Notes under the pieces: generated by a model
Databases searched by the model: none
Seen by the model: only the letters and a program-made list of their open reading frames with translations
Told to the model about the DNA's origin: nothing
Source of the DNA: Rhabditoides inermis
Taxonomy: Eukaryota > Nematoda > Chromadorea > Rhabditida > Rhabditidae
Direction of reading: 5' to 3'
Length of the DNA stretch: 64,000 nucleotides
Assembly: GCA_963966185.1 (NCBI GenBank)
Contig: CAWZYM010000271.1
Location: 432,501 to 496,500, forward strand
Position numbers and translations under genes: made by a program
In this document: in pieces, positions 34,543 through 46,333 of the stretch
How positions within the stretch are numbered: position 1 is the stretch's first letter
Layout of the letters: each line of letters begins with the position of its first letter

Positions 34543-36677
34543 AACAGTGAAAGAGAGAGAAGGGACGAAGAGAAGGAGAGAACAGAGTGAGTGAGAGATA
34601 GTAGTTTTTGATAAAATCCATATGAATAGTCATAATTCAGCACATAATCAAAATTTCTATGAAATTTAACAAAAGGACATATATTTTCTTTAAAAAGTAC
34701 TTGCGTAAACAAATGAACTTTGTCTTGTCCCAATGCAGCAAAAGCACATGCATGAAGCGTTTACAAATACTAACACAAACCTGCACATTCGGAAAAGTTC
34801 TGTTGATACTAACCAGTGAACACAAATAGAAGAGATAAGAGAGAAAGAGAGGAGAGAGAGGTGCAGGTTTGTGTTAGTATTTGTAAACGCTTCATGCATG
34901 TGCTTTTGCTGCATTGGGACAAGACAAAGTTCATTTGTTTACGCAAGTACTTTTTAAAGAAAATTAAGTCTTGTTTTAATAAAACATAAATATTATTATA
35001 ATTGTATTGTAATGCACTATCGTTTATAATAATAAGACATACTTATTATTATAATTGTACTGTAATGAACTATTGCCAATGAATGCTTCGATTCAAGATG
35101 CGTAGGTTTTCTGCTCACGTTCTTGACGCGATGCCAGGAGTAGCGGTGGTCGCTGAGCATCTGGTGAAAAAAGTCGCGCGTCTTCTCCAGCTTCGCACTG
35201 TCTGGATCGTGAATCTGCAACGTGGCTATGCTAACAATGAATTATATAATTTCAGGTCTGTGTTCTCCTGCAACTCGTCCGTGCCTTTTGAGAGCGCGGT
35301 AAATGTGGCTGCACAAAACCACGTTGCGTAAAATGTCCGTATACTAATTGGTACTACAGGGCTCTCACCTCCATGTTGAACTGGCAGATGGTGACTCCGC
35401 TCCGGTCGAACTCGCCGCCGCGCGCGAAGAACGGAAACATGCCTGAATGGCACTGTTGTTTATCTGACGAGAAGAACAAGACGCTCATGCGACAGGATAT
35501 GTACAAAACTATCGTGCAGCTTTAGCTGATGAGTGAAAGACAGACATGTATTCCGTCAACACGGAAACGCCAACAACTGAGGGGCTGACGTGCACTCGAT
35601 ATCGATCTGCGGCTCTCTCTCTCTCTCTCTCTCTTCGACGCAATGATGACAGAGATAATGAAATGCTGTCATCGATACCAGATGATCTTCTAGAAGTGTG
35701 TTCTCACTTCTAGATGTCTTCTCGACATCTAGACGTTCTCACCGTACTCTGCGTGCTCCGCGTCGATGACGATCTGGTCGTAGAACGACTCCTTCACGAA
35801 CTTGTGCATGAACGTGATAATGTCGATGTGCAGCATCGGACGCTTCGTGTATGCGTCGCCTGCGCGAAGAGAGTTAGAGAAGAAGAGGAAAATAGAGAGA
35901 GAGAGAGAGATAGAGAGAGAGAGAGAAAGGAAGAGAGAGAAAGAGGGAGAGAGAGAGACGGTCAGCTTACCAATGAGCACATCCGCCTCGCTGACCCCAC
36001 ACTCGCTGCCGACGGCGACTGGATAGAACTTGCCGATCTTCTCGTATATCTCCTGGTTGATCTCTATGATCGGATCCGCGCCGTAGAAGCGAGTGCCGAT
36101 GGGGAGACGCTGCAATATCATAGTTGAAGGGGCGGACAAGAGTGGTATCAAGCCGATACCTCCTTCAGCACGGTCTCCACCCGGGTGTCGTGCCCCACCC
36201 CGAGCGAGACAACGATGCTGGCGGCCTGGAAAGGCACAGTAGCACAGTACTTTTAGAAGATGTTGTTCACCATCACGTGATGTTAAAAGTGACTGTTGAT
36301 CCATCGCAAAGAAGACATGAAACTGCTAAGACATGAAACAAGTTGTCTGACGGTGAGTGATGGAAAAAGATAACTGCATTGACAAAACTGTTTCGTTTTC
36401 ATTAAGTTTCCACATCTCACTGCTAACTCCACTTCGAAGTTTGAAGTGTACTTTCTCTTACACATATGTTTGAAAAGCAAGATCGAATACAACTTTTTCA
36501 CGCACCTGTCCGCGCGGCATGATGTGGTACTTGACCTCGTCGCTGTTCTCGAGCACTGTCATGTTCACAGAGGATATCGCCTTGTCGCACTCGCCGCTGA
36601 ACGGCTCCATGTTCACCCACGTCTGAAAGCAAACACTTGTGGAGAGAGAGAAAGAGAAAGAGAAAGAGAGAGAGAGA

Positions 36678-36718
<41 letters not shown>

Positions 36719-36721
36719 AGG

Positions 36722-36755
<34 letters not shown>

Positions 36756-37189
36756 CGCACCAAGATTCCGAGAAATCACGTTTTTCCGACTCGAATAGTT
36801 TTGGTTTCTATGCTCACATTCTTGGCGTCGTTTCCCACGAGAATGAGATGTTGTTGCATGCACTCTCTCCAGTCTGCAAACGCCGCTGCCACCTGCATGG
36901 TAGGGGTAAAGATATTATCTTATTAATTATGTAACCGATGACAATACACTTTAGTCTAGTGATTTCGCCACAAATCTGATTCTGTAAGTGATACTTAACA
37001 AATCATACAAAAATAATGATCACCTCTTCATTCCGTTCGTCTTTTGTTGTTCCGACCGAAAACGAGACGAGTATGTAGAGAGTACCGAGACATACCTGAA
37101 TGCCAGCATTGCAATACAGCAAGAACCAAGACCAAGACACTCACGATTGCGATGAATACGTTGGCGAGAGCCGGGCGTTGACCGCTCAT
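33862..37189 (-). CDS. FkbM-type methyltransferase, membrane-anchored (diverged paralogue)
   Basis: Ten exons coding for 292 residues, all phases consistent: 37189-37145, 37095-37024, 36892-36818, 36622-36506, 36225-36160, 36109-35971, 35859-35743, 35442-35369, 35214-35119, 33939-33862. The N-terminus MSGQRPALANVF leads into a hydrophobic anchor. The domain includes DWRECMQ, VVSLGVGHDTRVET (SAM motif), RFYGADPIIEINQEIYEKIG, FYPVAVGSECG, MLHIDIITFMHKFV, QIVIDAEHAEYG and GVTICQFNMEIHD, with the C-terminus RVYFVNHEDPTCVHRYLAQFF. It is distinct from the block genes, so it represents an older duplication of the family. The last intron (33940-35118) holds a GA tract, a MITE fragment and a strong foldback element. 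The product is a predicted secretory-pathway glycan or metabolite O-methyltransferase, substrate unknown. Confidence 0.9.
34012..34105 (-). repeat. Dispersed MITE-like repeat, reverse copy
   Basis: Reverse complement of the tandem repeat at 4330-4512: agagagggcgcgcagcgccctctc, ttttggcttagga, gctcgcgccagagttttcaagaagcgatatccaaa. It lies in the last intron of the second FkbM gene. Confidence 0.7.
34682..34965. repeat. Foldback element with about 105-bp near-perfect arms
   Basis: The left arm, 34682-34786, runs from attttctttaaaaagtac to aacacaaacctgcac. The right arm, 34861-34965, is its reverse complement with very few differences. A spacer of about 74 bp separates them. A partial arm (ttgtgttagtatttgtaaacg) is also present at about 34398. 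The element is intronic in the second FkbM gene; no TSD was identified. Confidence 0.85.
36640..36757. repeat. GA microsatellite in FkbM paralogue intron 3
   Basis: (GA)n with GGGA/AAAGA interruptions. On the coding strand it is a CT tract directly preceded by the donor-like TTG|GTGCGTCTCTCT at about 36760, although the donor used in the model is at 36817. Confidence 0.85.
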
Positions 37190-37384
37190 GGCGAGGGGAA
37201 CAATGCGATATATGCAATATCATCGAAATGCGCACTTAAACCAGATGCGATAGAGCGCCCGCGCGCCGCCTGAGATGGAGACGATAAGCAATTGGATCGG
37301 GATTGGAGGTGCGCAAATCCAGGTGAGAGTGCATTCGAATGACCATCTGGCTTTGATCGCAGTCGGATTTGCACGAGCTGCGAG

Positions 37385-38852
37385 ATGACTGTTCCACGTC
37401 CATCGGCCATCGTCACAGGTAGACTTCTATTCATATCTTCTAACAACGCTCTTCAGCAGCACTCATCGCCGTCTTTTTCCTCATTGCATTCATATACTCT
37501 TCGGGAGACTGTGAGTTGACCTGAACTTTGTTTGTTCCACATTATCAGAGTTTAGTATCGTCACAAGGAGCACCGACGATGGCAGAAATGGAACCCGACT
37601 CGACGCTTGAAAAGAGTTGCGAGAACGGCGGCGTCGGGTGCAACTACGTATTCGCGTCGCAGGCACGCTTTTTGTTTCATTTTCACTCTGAACTTGATTA
37701 ATTAATAAACAAACGATTACTTGATTGATGATTTCACTCTCTCCTCTTTCCTCAGGCCTATCGAATAGCAGACGACGAGATTCGCTTCATCGCCAATCTA
37801 CACAACAGCAGACTAGACAAGTGCGTTTCGTTTTCTCCCACTGTTAAGTGTGCCTATATGATGCCATCTCTTTTCAGACTAATTTTTCTCTACGAAGTCG
37901 ATTCGCAACAAGGCACTGGAATCTTTGAGTGCGTCAATCCACAGTGAGTACGGAGTTAATGAGCATGAAAAATACACTGTTTTTGTATGTACTACAACTA
38001 CTCATCACTCAGACATAATCGAAATCTCATTTCACGATCAGATGTGATTGATGACACGTACTAAACCTAATGCTATAATTACAGGTGCGAGGACAACTAT
38101 GATAACTCGGTGATTCCCTTTTTGGGCGTGATCAAAAGTGCGCAACTGCCGGAGAAGGTGGAGGAGTTCAGCGTGTCCTTGAGTCGCAACGCCTTCACCA
38201 CACTTCAAGTCAGGTCAGCGCATTCACGTCTTCGATTCTCGGGTGATTGCTTGTTCCGTTTTTTTACGTAAGCAATATTCTTCGACCGGTGGTTCCGATT
38301 TTTCGAGAATGCGATAGGATTCCGATACTTTAAGATCACATAATGAAAATTTGACCTGATTCGTTTACTCAAAGTTACTGTAAGATAAATACATGTTTAG
38401 GGACGCGCGTCGTTCCAAAGACGCTCCGAAGCACACGCTTGCCGTCTTCATGGAAGCAGCGTTCTACACAGCAGATTGGACACAGGTGAACTAACGCACA
38501 AGCAAACAAAAATGTTGTACGGTTTTCTGCAGTATGCGCGCTATTTCGAAATGTGGATGGATCTGGGTGCGAGCAAGTTCTTCATCTACTACCACTCGGT
38601 GACGCAGCAGGTTTGTCCCTTTCTTTTTCTCTCTCTTTCCCTCTCTATCTCTTTCTTTTTCTGTCTCTACTTTTTCTTTCTCTCTTTCCCTCCTCCCTCT
38701 CTCTATTTGACGTCTCAGGTTCTCGACGTGGTCACCTTCTACAAACAACACGTGGACATCGAGCTGGTTCCCTGGTCGCACTTTCCAGTGCCTGAGAGGA
38801 GCAAAGGTTAGTGAACTCACAACCGAAAAAAGCGCCTCTCTCCCTCCCTCCC

Positions 38853-38892
<40 letters not shown>

Positions 38893-39075
38893 TCTCTCTC
38901 CCTCCCTCTCTCTCTCTCTCTCTCCCCCCTCTCTCTCTCTCTCTCCGCCTCGCGCGACCCGCATCCGCGCGCGCACTCGCAAACTCTGACTATATATGGA
39001 AGAGCAGGCATGTGCCAGCCTTTCTTTCACCGAGCTGCGTGTCGGCGTGCGCTAGCTATGCCTCTCTACTCACGC

Positions 39076-39115
<40 letters not shown>

Positions 39116-39620
39116 TCTCCCTCTCTCCCTCTCTCCCTCTCTCCCTCTCTCTCTCTCCCCCCCCCTCTCTCTCTCTCTCTCCACCCACACTCACACTTCA
39201 GACACTCTTCTCGACCCGAACTACTTCAGCTTCAACCTCGCCCAGTACGCGCAGACCAACGACGTGCTGCTGAGGGCGAAGTTAGTGATGACACAGAAGA
39301 AAACATTCGTAGACGTGTGACCCATCAAACTGTACTCTCACTATACAGTCGCGTCTTTCTTTACTTGTTGTGTGAAATGTCAGTGCGGCGGCGCGTGCTT
39401 TGTTCCTATCGCTGTTGTTTGTGTTAGTCGAACAAGAACGAATGAACAACCTTACCGTACCGCGTTTCAGGAAAGACTGCGCTCACCTGGCGATCATGGA
39501 CCTCGACGATCTGCCACTCGTCATGCCGGGCAACAATCTACTCGAGATCTTGGCAAACTCCACCACCGATGAAGTGTTCCTACCGTGGATCCTGGCTAGG
39601 ACCATGGTCAGCGTGACAGT

Positions 39621-39687
<67 letters not shown>

Positions 39688-39730
39688 TTCTCACTTTCTC
39701 TTTTTTGCTTTCTCTGTTTCTCTCGCTACT

Positions 39731-39768
<38 letters not shown>

Positions 39769-41510
39769 TTATCTTTCCTCACCAAATGAACAACATTGAA
39801 TCCAGACGATACCGCGTGCGCAGTCGCTATCCGAATACAAATTCGACGAGCTGCGCGGATTTCGCTACGTGCAAGAGGTATGTAGGCGAAAACGAAACAT
39901 CATTTGTTTCAACACTCCACAGGACAATGAGATGAACCACGCCTACCACGTGCTAGCCAAGACAATCCTCCGACCGGAAAGGGTGAGTGATATTGAATGG
40001 TGGACGTGTGTGTACCTATGTGTATGGGGCCCGACAGACTTTTTCGCTAATAAAATCGCAGCGATTCGCTACCGTAACCCAAATTGCCAAAGTCAGCGAT
40101 TTGACCGTCAGACTTTTTCGCTTGAAATTTTCAGCGAATCGCTACTTTTATCGCTGCGATTCGAATTCGCTGCGAATTGATAGTTTCCGGGGTTTCGCAG
40201 ATTTCGACGCGATCTTCAGTCTTTTGATGTTTTATGTTGTATATCGTTGTTATTATTTCTGATCCTTTTTCACAAATGCTATATTTATACTTTATAGTAT
40301 AAAAAAAGTAGTTTGCACGGGATTTGGAGCTTTCTGCACTTGAAATAACGCAAGATCTTATGCATCAGCGATTCGTTGGACGATATGCATCTGATGCTTA
40401 TACACAGTATAAACAAAGTCTATAACAAAAAATAAATGAAAAAAACATGACATTTTTGCATATGCATTAAGCTATTCCCTGACAAATAGCGTTCTTGCGA
40501 TTCCATTCTCGCGAGCACCGGCGATTTCGCTATCGCTCTACATTCAGCGAAAGCGATTCGCTATCGCTGAGCGAAAAAGTCTGTCGGGCTCCTATGGACT
40601 CGATTCTTTTCTGCAAGAAGTGTGTGTTACTATGCGTCTCATGTTGCGCACGAGCGCATGGTCGCAAAAAAAGGCAAGAGCTGCCATATTCCTTCTTCAA
40701 CCCCTCCCAAAGAGTATTCTCTCGGATCGGAGGGATACCTTCACTTGACCTACTCATGTCAGGTTCGACTGGTGGAGGTGCACTCGGGCCGGGTGCGAGA
40801 GCACGGCGGCGGCCTGACGACCAGGGGTGAGTGGACGCGCCACACCTCACATAGCATGTTGCCATATGAATACAATATCATTACACGACACTGTCAAACT
40901 TTCCGCAGTCATCAAATCTTCAGCTTAGATCAAGCTTTTCGACTTTCTAGAACTAAGATTTTTCATTATGGTGCTTATAAATCGCTGACATTTTTTATCG
41001 GCTTGAAGATTCTCGCATCAGCGATACGTGACTGGGTTGTTTAGCGTTGGGCCGAGCTGATCAATCAATGCTCACGTCTATGTACATATGAGCTGATGAT
41101 GGCACGACGATCGCTTTGCAGTGACGCTGCCGCACTCTGTCGCCGTCTCTGTGCACCTGCGCGGCCACCAGCAGTCGGCCGTCAAACATTCGCTCGCCGG
41201 TCTCTCCGCCCCTCAACACGACCTCGAACCGACAGCCGACCGGTGCGCCGACGCACTCCGACGCAGGCTCAACGGCACAGGTGATGCGACAGTATGTCGG
41301 AATGAATAAGGCGTAGTGCACATTCGGATCCGTTCGCTCCGACCAGAACGTGTGAACTTTTTTCGTGAACTGGAAACGTTTACAGACGTATCTCTCGCGC
41401 GCTGGCAAAACCGCTACGCGCACACGATACGCGCATTCGAGCAGTGTCGGTTCGGAGTGCCCCGCGAGACGTACTGGGAGAGGCCACTCGAGTGCTGCTC
41501 CATCAAGGTA

Positions 41511-41557
<47 letters not shown>

Positions 41558-42539
41558 TTCTCTCTTTCTTCTCTTTCTCTCTTTCTCTCTTTCTCTCTTC
41601 TCTCTCTCTTTCTCTCTTTCTCTCTTTCTCTCTCTCTCTTCTCTCTTTCTCTCTTTCTCTCTTTCTCTCTTTCTCTCTTTCTCTCTTCTCTCTTTCTCTC
41701 TTTCTCTCTTTCTCTCTTTCTCTCTTCTCTCTCTTTCTCTCTTTCTCTCTTTCTCTCTTTCTCTCTTTCTCTCTTTCTCTCTTTCTCTCTTTCTCTCTTT
41801 CTCTCTTTCTCTCTTTCTCTCTTTCTCTCTTTCTCTCTTTCTCTCTTTCTCTCTTCTCTCTTTCTCTCTTTCTCTCTTTCTCTCTTTCTCTCTTTCTCTC
41901 TTTCTCTCTTTCTCTCTTTCTCTCTTTCTCTCTTTCTCTCTTTCTCTCTTTCTCTCTTTCTCTCTTTCTCTCTTTCTCTCTTTCTCTCTCTTTCTCTCTT
42001 TCTCTCTTTCTCTCTTCTCTTCTCTCTTTCTCTCTTCTCTCTTTCTCTCTTTCTCTCTTTCTCTCTTTCTCTCTTTCTCTCTTTCTCTCTTTCTCTCTTT
42101 CTCTCTTTCTCTCTTTCTCTCTTTCTCTCTTTCTCTCTTCTCTCTTTTTCTCTCTTTCTCTCCTTCTCTCTTTCTCTCTTTCTCTCTTCTCTCTTCTCTC
42201 TTTCTCTCTTTCTCTCTTTCTCTTTTTCTCTCTTTCTCTCCTCTCTCCTTCTCTCTTTCTCTCTTTCTCTCTTTCTCTCTTTCTCTCTTCTCTCTTTCTC
42301 TCTTTCTCTCTTTCTCTCTTTCTCTCTTTCTCTCTTTCTCTCTTTCTCTCTTTCTCTCTTTCTCTCTTTCTCTCTTTCTCTCTTTCTCTCTTTCTCTCTT
42401 TCTCTCTTTCTCTCTCTCAAGACAGCCCCTTCAGGCGTGTGAGCGGTACATTCCTTCATCTCCGGTCTGGCTGCTGGCCCCTCAAATGTGGCTTGATATA
42501 GATGACAGCTGGCAGACGCGCAACTGGATCGAAGGATGA
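37385..42539 (+). CDS. GT92 (DUF23) glycosyltransferase, type II membrane protein
   Basis: Complete 17-exon gene coding for 500 residues: 37385-37418, 37457-37510, 37556-37662, 37756-37820, 37878-37943, 38085-38213, 38401-38485, 38533-38610, 38719-38806, 39202-39280, 39471-39606, 39806-39877, 39923-39982, 40763-40826, 41122-41280, 41386-41507, 42435-42539. Lengths and phases all fit. The N-terminus MTVPRPSAIVTA is followed by a hydrophobic anchor. The family core includes YARYFEMWMDLGASKFFIYYHS, VLDVVTFY, IELVPWSHFPVP, FNLAQYAQTNDVLLR, HLAIMDLDDLPLVMPG (acidic, metal-binding DxD-like region) and NHAYHVLAKTILRPER, with ACERYIPSSPVW at the end. GT92 enzymes include galactosyltransferases acting on N-glycan core fucose; the acceptor here is unknown. 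The donor after 37662 is GC (CAG|GCACGC). The acceptor at 37555 was chosen because the nearer AG gives a stop. A polyadenylation signal AATAAA lies at about 42549. Confidence 0.9.
38611..38715. repeat. CT tract, GT92 intron 8
   Basis: Pyrimidine tract (CTTTCTTTTTCTCTCTC...) filling the intron, beginning 6-8 nt after GTTTGT. Confidence 0.85.
38835..39182. repeat. Two CT/CCCTCT tracts, GT92 intron 9
   Basis: Tracts at about 38835-38945 and 39082-39182 are separated by about 135 bp of ordinary sequence. Both are (CT)n with CCCTCT blocks. Confidence 0.85.
39622..39775. repeat. CT tract, GT92 intron 11
   Basis: Starts about 16 nt after the donor GTCAGC. Two (CT)n runs are separated by a TTTCTC-rich segment. 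Confidence 0.85.
40029..40591. mobile_element. Long inverted-repeat MITE in GT92 intron 13
   Basis: Inverted termini gcccgacagactttttcgc (40029) and gcgaaaaagtctgtcgggc (ending about 40590) are perfect for about 19 bp. Sub-terminal copies of agcgattcgctatcgctgag-like words are also inverted. Length is about 560 bp. There is no transposase, and the intron is otherwise unremarkable. Confidence 0.8.
41508..42422. repeat. About 900-bp TTTCTCTC minisatellite filling GT92 intron 16
   Basis: The tract begins 5 nt after the donor (GTACGCTCTCTCT...). It changes from (CT)n to an 8-bp unit TTTCTCTC repeated roughly 100 times with occasional single-unit contractions, and ends about 12 nt before the acceptor CCTTCAG. 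All frames are open through it because the unit contains no stop codon, but it is intronic. Confidence 0.95.
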
Positions 42540-42950
42540 ACGACATTCAATAAAATGTTGATGTTGTGAATGAAGTTTTGTTTGAACTACATTTGTAGGC
42601 AATATTAAAAACAGTATTCTCAAATTGTCGAGATCGAGAGTGAGTGGCGTAAAAAGACAGAATGAGTTGTCTGTTGAAAATCGTTAATAATTTCACTTCA
42701 TTTCTGGATTTTTGATTTAAAGAAAGTTCGAAGACGTATGCATACAAAACACCTTTATCGTGCTCGCTCATGAACATAGCTTTGTTGTTTTGTTTGTGAA
42801 AAAAAACACCGATTGAGTAGTTTCACTGTTCACGTTGGGGACTTGTTCCAAACTTTCCTGAATGGTATCAGCGTGTGCTGTTGTTGCGTCAAGTGGCGTG
42901 GGCACCAAGTTTTGGAGTGGGATACTCTTCTGCAAGATGAGACGTGAAGC

Positions 42951-45308
42951 TCAATAAGTTCGAAAACATCTCACCATGTGTGCGGGACCGACGCGAGCGC
43001 GCGTCTGTCTCATCGCGAGCAGACGAGGCGTCTGCCGGTAGACGCGACCGAAGACGAGCTCGGCCACGCGCGAGCGAATACGCGCGTTCATCGCCAGATA
43101 GATGACGCCTGGCGTACCTGAACGCGAGAATCAATAAGAAACATTAGTTAAAACAATCTGAAAACTGACAACACACTTCAAACCACAAGCACTGACAGAG
43201 TCAATACAACACCAGCGCACAAATGCAGTAATTGGTACCGCAGAGTACCGTTCAGCGCGTTTCGTACCGCTTTTTAGCAGTACTCGAAAGTCGTGTTCAC
43301 CATGAACGAGCTGCCAGCTGACGCTTCCGATGAGAGAGACGAGCTGCGTGGGCACGAACTGCATGTACACGTACACGACGCCGGCGACGAAGTGGAACAG
43401 GCAGATGAGCGCGGCCTGCAGCAGCGCCTGCAACACACAGTCTTCTCCCCGTCTTTCTCCTCTCCTTCCCCCACCGTGTTCTGTCTCCACAGGAATGGCT
43501 GTCCGTGTCGCGTGTACTTCTGGTGCAGGATGGCGATGAATGCGACGAAGAGTGCCGTATTCGCCAGCACCACCACGCTGTTGTGCGCCGTGTGCCAGTG
43601 GTTGAGGTACTGAAAAAGTGAGGTTATTCAAGCAGCTACACAGAATCAGAGTTTGCGACGTTGCATAAAGTAATGCATGACCAGTGTGTTGCTTGCGGAA
43701 CTCATTTTTGCAGCTCTTCTCGATCGAAGCGAAAATGGTAATGTGATTGGTTTTGCGGTTTCCCCTACTGTCACTATCAGAAGATCCTAGTCCACGAAAT
43801 CACACGCTAACACATACTCGTCTCGCTGAAGTTGTGTTGTCATGTACGAGAAAAAAGTTGGATTGTTTGTCATGTTAGTTTTGATCTACATTCGCATCGT
43901 TCTGTGTGGAAATGAAGGGTGTGAAGAAGAATCCGATTCGATCGGCGTTGAACAGCGGGCTGCGAGTGAACGTGACCACCGAAGCGGCATAGCAAAAGCA
44001 CGCTATGATGACGATGTAGCCTGAAAAAAAAACACTTTTTGAAGAAGAAAAAAACAGACTTGTTTTTTTACGTTTTCATTTTTTTTAAGTTTTGTTCGAG
44101 AACGTGGCAAATTATAGACTAAAAACCATAGACATGTTTTTACAGAGCACAATCTATGTATACGAGATAAAAAGAAACCCCAGAGGCCTATGTGTCAAAA
44201 ACAAAGCACAAGTAGTGTTCGCATATAATTATTAGTCACGCTGACAATAGTAAACATCACTTCAATGTTAAGAAACAAGCACCGACTCATCATGCGATAC
44301 CGTACTGTTTTGCGTGGTGCATCTTGTCAATGTTTGTAGTCGTGTCAGTCAGCACGCCAGTTTGCATACCTCGCTTTCCGCGTAAGTAGTCGTCGATGAT
44401 CGCAGGCTTCACCATCTCACAGAGACGCAGACTAGCGATGCAGATGCACAACAAACAAGAGCCGTTCCACGAAACTCAAACAAAACAATGATGGTCATGA
44501 CAACACAGTGCTTACACAACGCTGCTATGCCAGTGATGTGGATGAGGTTGGGGTTGGTGCAGTACTCGTCGCCTCGAATGAACAGATAGCCGGAGAGACA
44601 ACAGCCCGCGAACAGTGCGTTGAAGTCGATGAGACCCAAGAAGAACATGCACTGAGTGAGATGATGGAAGCGTAGCATAGTAATTTTCGTAACTACTTGT
44701 TACAATGGCGGATCTAACTCATGTTGTGCACAGGCGTAGCTCACAGAGCAGAAAACATTTTTGTGTTCTTGACGAAACGTGTTTTCGGTGAAACGATTTT
44801 GCAGTTGCAGGGTGCGTTCTGGCTAGTGATGTGAATCACCCAAGAACACTCTATTTTTTATATATATTATGAGTCGGATCTGCCAATGTGGCTTCACTAA
44901 CACTCTTAGTCAGCAATATAATGTATTTACAAATCTAGCCCGCACTCACCTTATAGCACAGGTTGTCATACATTTCCTTGTACTTGTATATAACTATAAT
45001 GGTTGGCAGATAGAAAATCTACACGTGATTTTAGCGAGAATTTTTTTTAAACGACAAAACAACCTGCGCGAGAAAACCATAAAGGAGGCTTGCGAAGCCG
45101 ATTCCTATTTGGATAGCCATCATATCATTTTTGATCGAGCTGTCGATCACATGGCCGCTGAAACCAGAAAATTACTTTTACATTTAAAGATTAGAATGTA
45201 ACAGCATCATAATTCTCCTAAAAGCATAGGAAAACTGTCAAATGTCTCGCACCTGCAGTTGTAGTCGGGGAAGTTTGACGCGGATCCGTAGACAATGAAG
45301 TGGTCCAT
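42951..45308 (-). CDS. Serpentine chemoreceptor, Srt class (block copy 2, complete)
   Basis: Same nine-exon gene as at 1-2390, here complete with 339 residues: 45308-45253, 45157-45064, 45018-44950, 44651-44516, 44474-44370, 44020-43890, 43609-43475, 43427-43301, 43117-42951. Lengths match copy 1 exon for exon. The C-terminus after the span 7 signature (HGTPGVIYLAMNARIRSRV) is basic and ends AHMVRCFRTY with TGA. Copy 1 diverges in its last visible codons, so the tails may differ. The gene is convergent with the GT92 gene, with 411 bp between the stops. Confidence 0.9.
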
Positions 45309-45625
45309 GACTGCGACACTCTGTTATGCAAGTTTGCGAAGACGAAAGCTGCGCGCCAGTCTGTAATCAAGTGTGTCGCAACCGTGGGCGTGGCATCTGG
45401 CAATTTCGTGGCAACAACTCGGTGCGAACAAGGCGAGCAGGGAATAACGTTTCTTGGAACACGGAGTATCGCTAGCAACAAAGGATGTATTCAAACACTG
45501 CATCACTTCCTGATGTTCAAGGTGAAGTCGCATACTTTTTCGTCAACGAATTTGAAGTTGCATTCAACGTGAATTGTATTATAACTAGTTTTTTTTTTCC
45601 AGCGCAAACACAATTATCTTTAAAA

Positions 45626-45970
45626 GTACATACTTTTAGTTGAAAATTTAGTTTGTCTTGACCTAATTCTACAAAAACGCATGCATTGTGGTGAAGAAGC
45701 GTGTGGAACCGCTTTTTAATGAATTTTACAATAACTAACACAAACCTGCACTCCTCTAAAATTCTCTCTCTTTCTCTCTCTCTCTCTCTCCCCCCCTCTC
45801 TCTCTCTCTCTCTCGCTCTCTATTTCTCTCTTCCCCTCTTTTCCCCCTTTTTCTCTAATACATCGAAGTAGTTTTATCATGCGCAGATTTGGGTTAATAT
45901 TTGTCAACGTTTATGCATGCGCTTTTGTTGAATTGGGTCAAGACAAACTGAATCTTTACGAAAGTACTTA
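45626..45970. repeat. Foldback element around a CT tract, copy 2
   Basis: Duplicate of 2706-3058, with a slightly shorter CT core (about 45765-45845). Confidence 0.6.
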
Positions 45971-46333
45971 ATCTATGTAAAGACAACATATGTGCTTTAG
46001 TTGAATTTAAAAAAATCTTCGCATTCTGATTGCGAAGATCTGTCATCATTCTTACGCACAAAATGATGGATGATGCAATTCAACGGTGATTGCGTACTTG
46101 GATTTTAACGTGATTGCGTATAGTGTAAATGTAAATATACTTTGATGGTATTATAAGAAACGGTTTGATGAGACACTTTTCTTCATTTTCGGTCGCTGCG
46201 GCGTAAGTCCATGTTTGTTTGCGTCTGCGCTCTCCGCTAACGACGTGCTCTCTTGCGCGCTCTCTCGCGAATGCCTTCGAAACACTAGTGACAGGTGTTT
46301 GACGTGTGAACGCCGGTCGGCCCAGGACCTACC

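Noticed and set aside
41316..42539. Very long open frames of Ser/Phe/Leu (plus) or Arg/Glu/Lys (minus) across the CT minisatellite.
   Set aside because: They are read through a TTTCTCTC array with no stop codons. Splice sites at 41507 and 42435 join two GT92 exons in phase, so the array is intronic.
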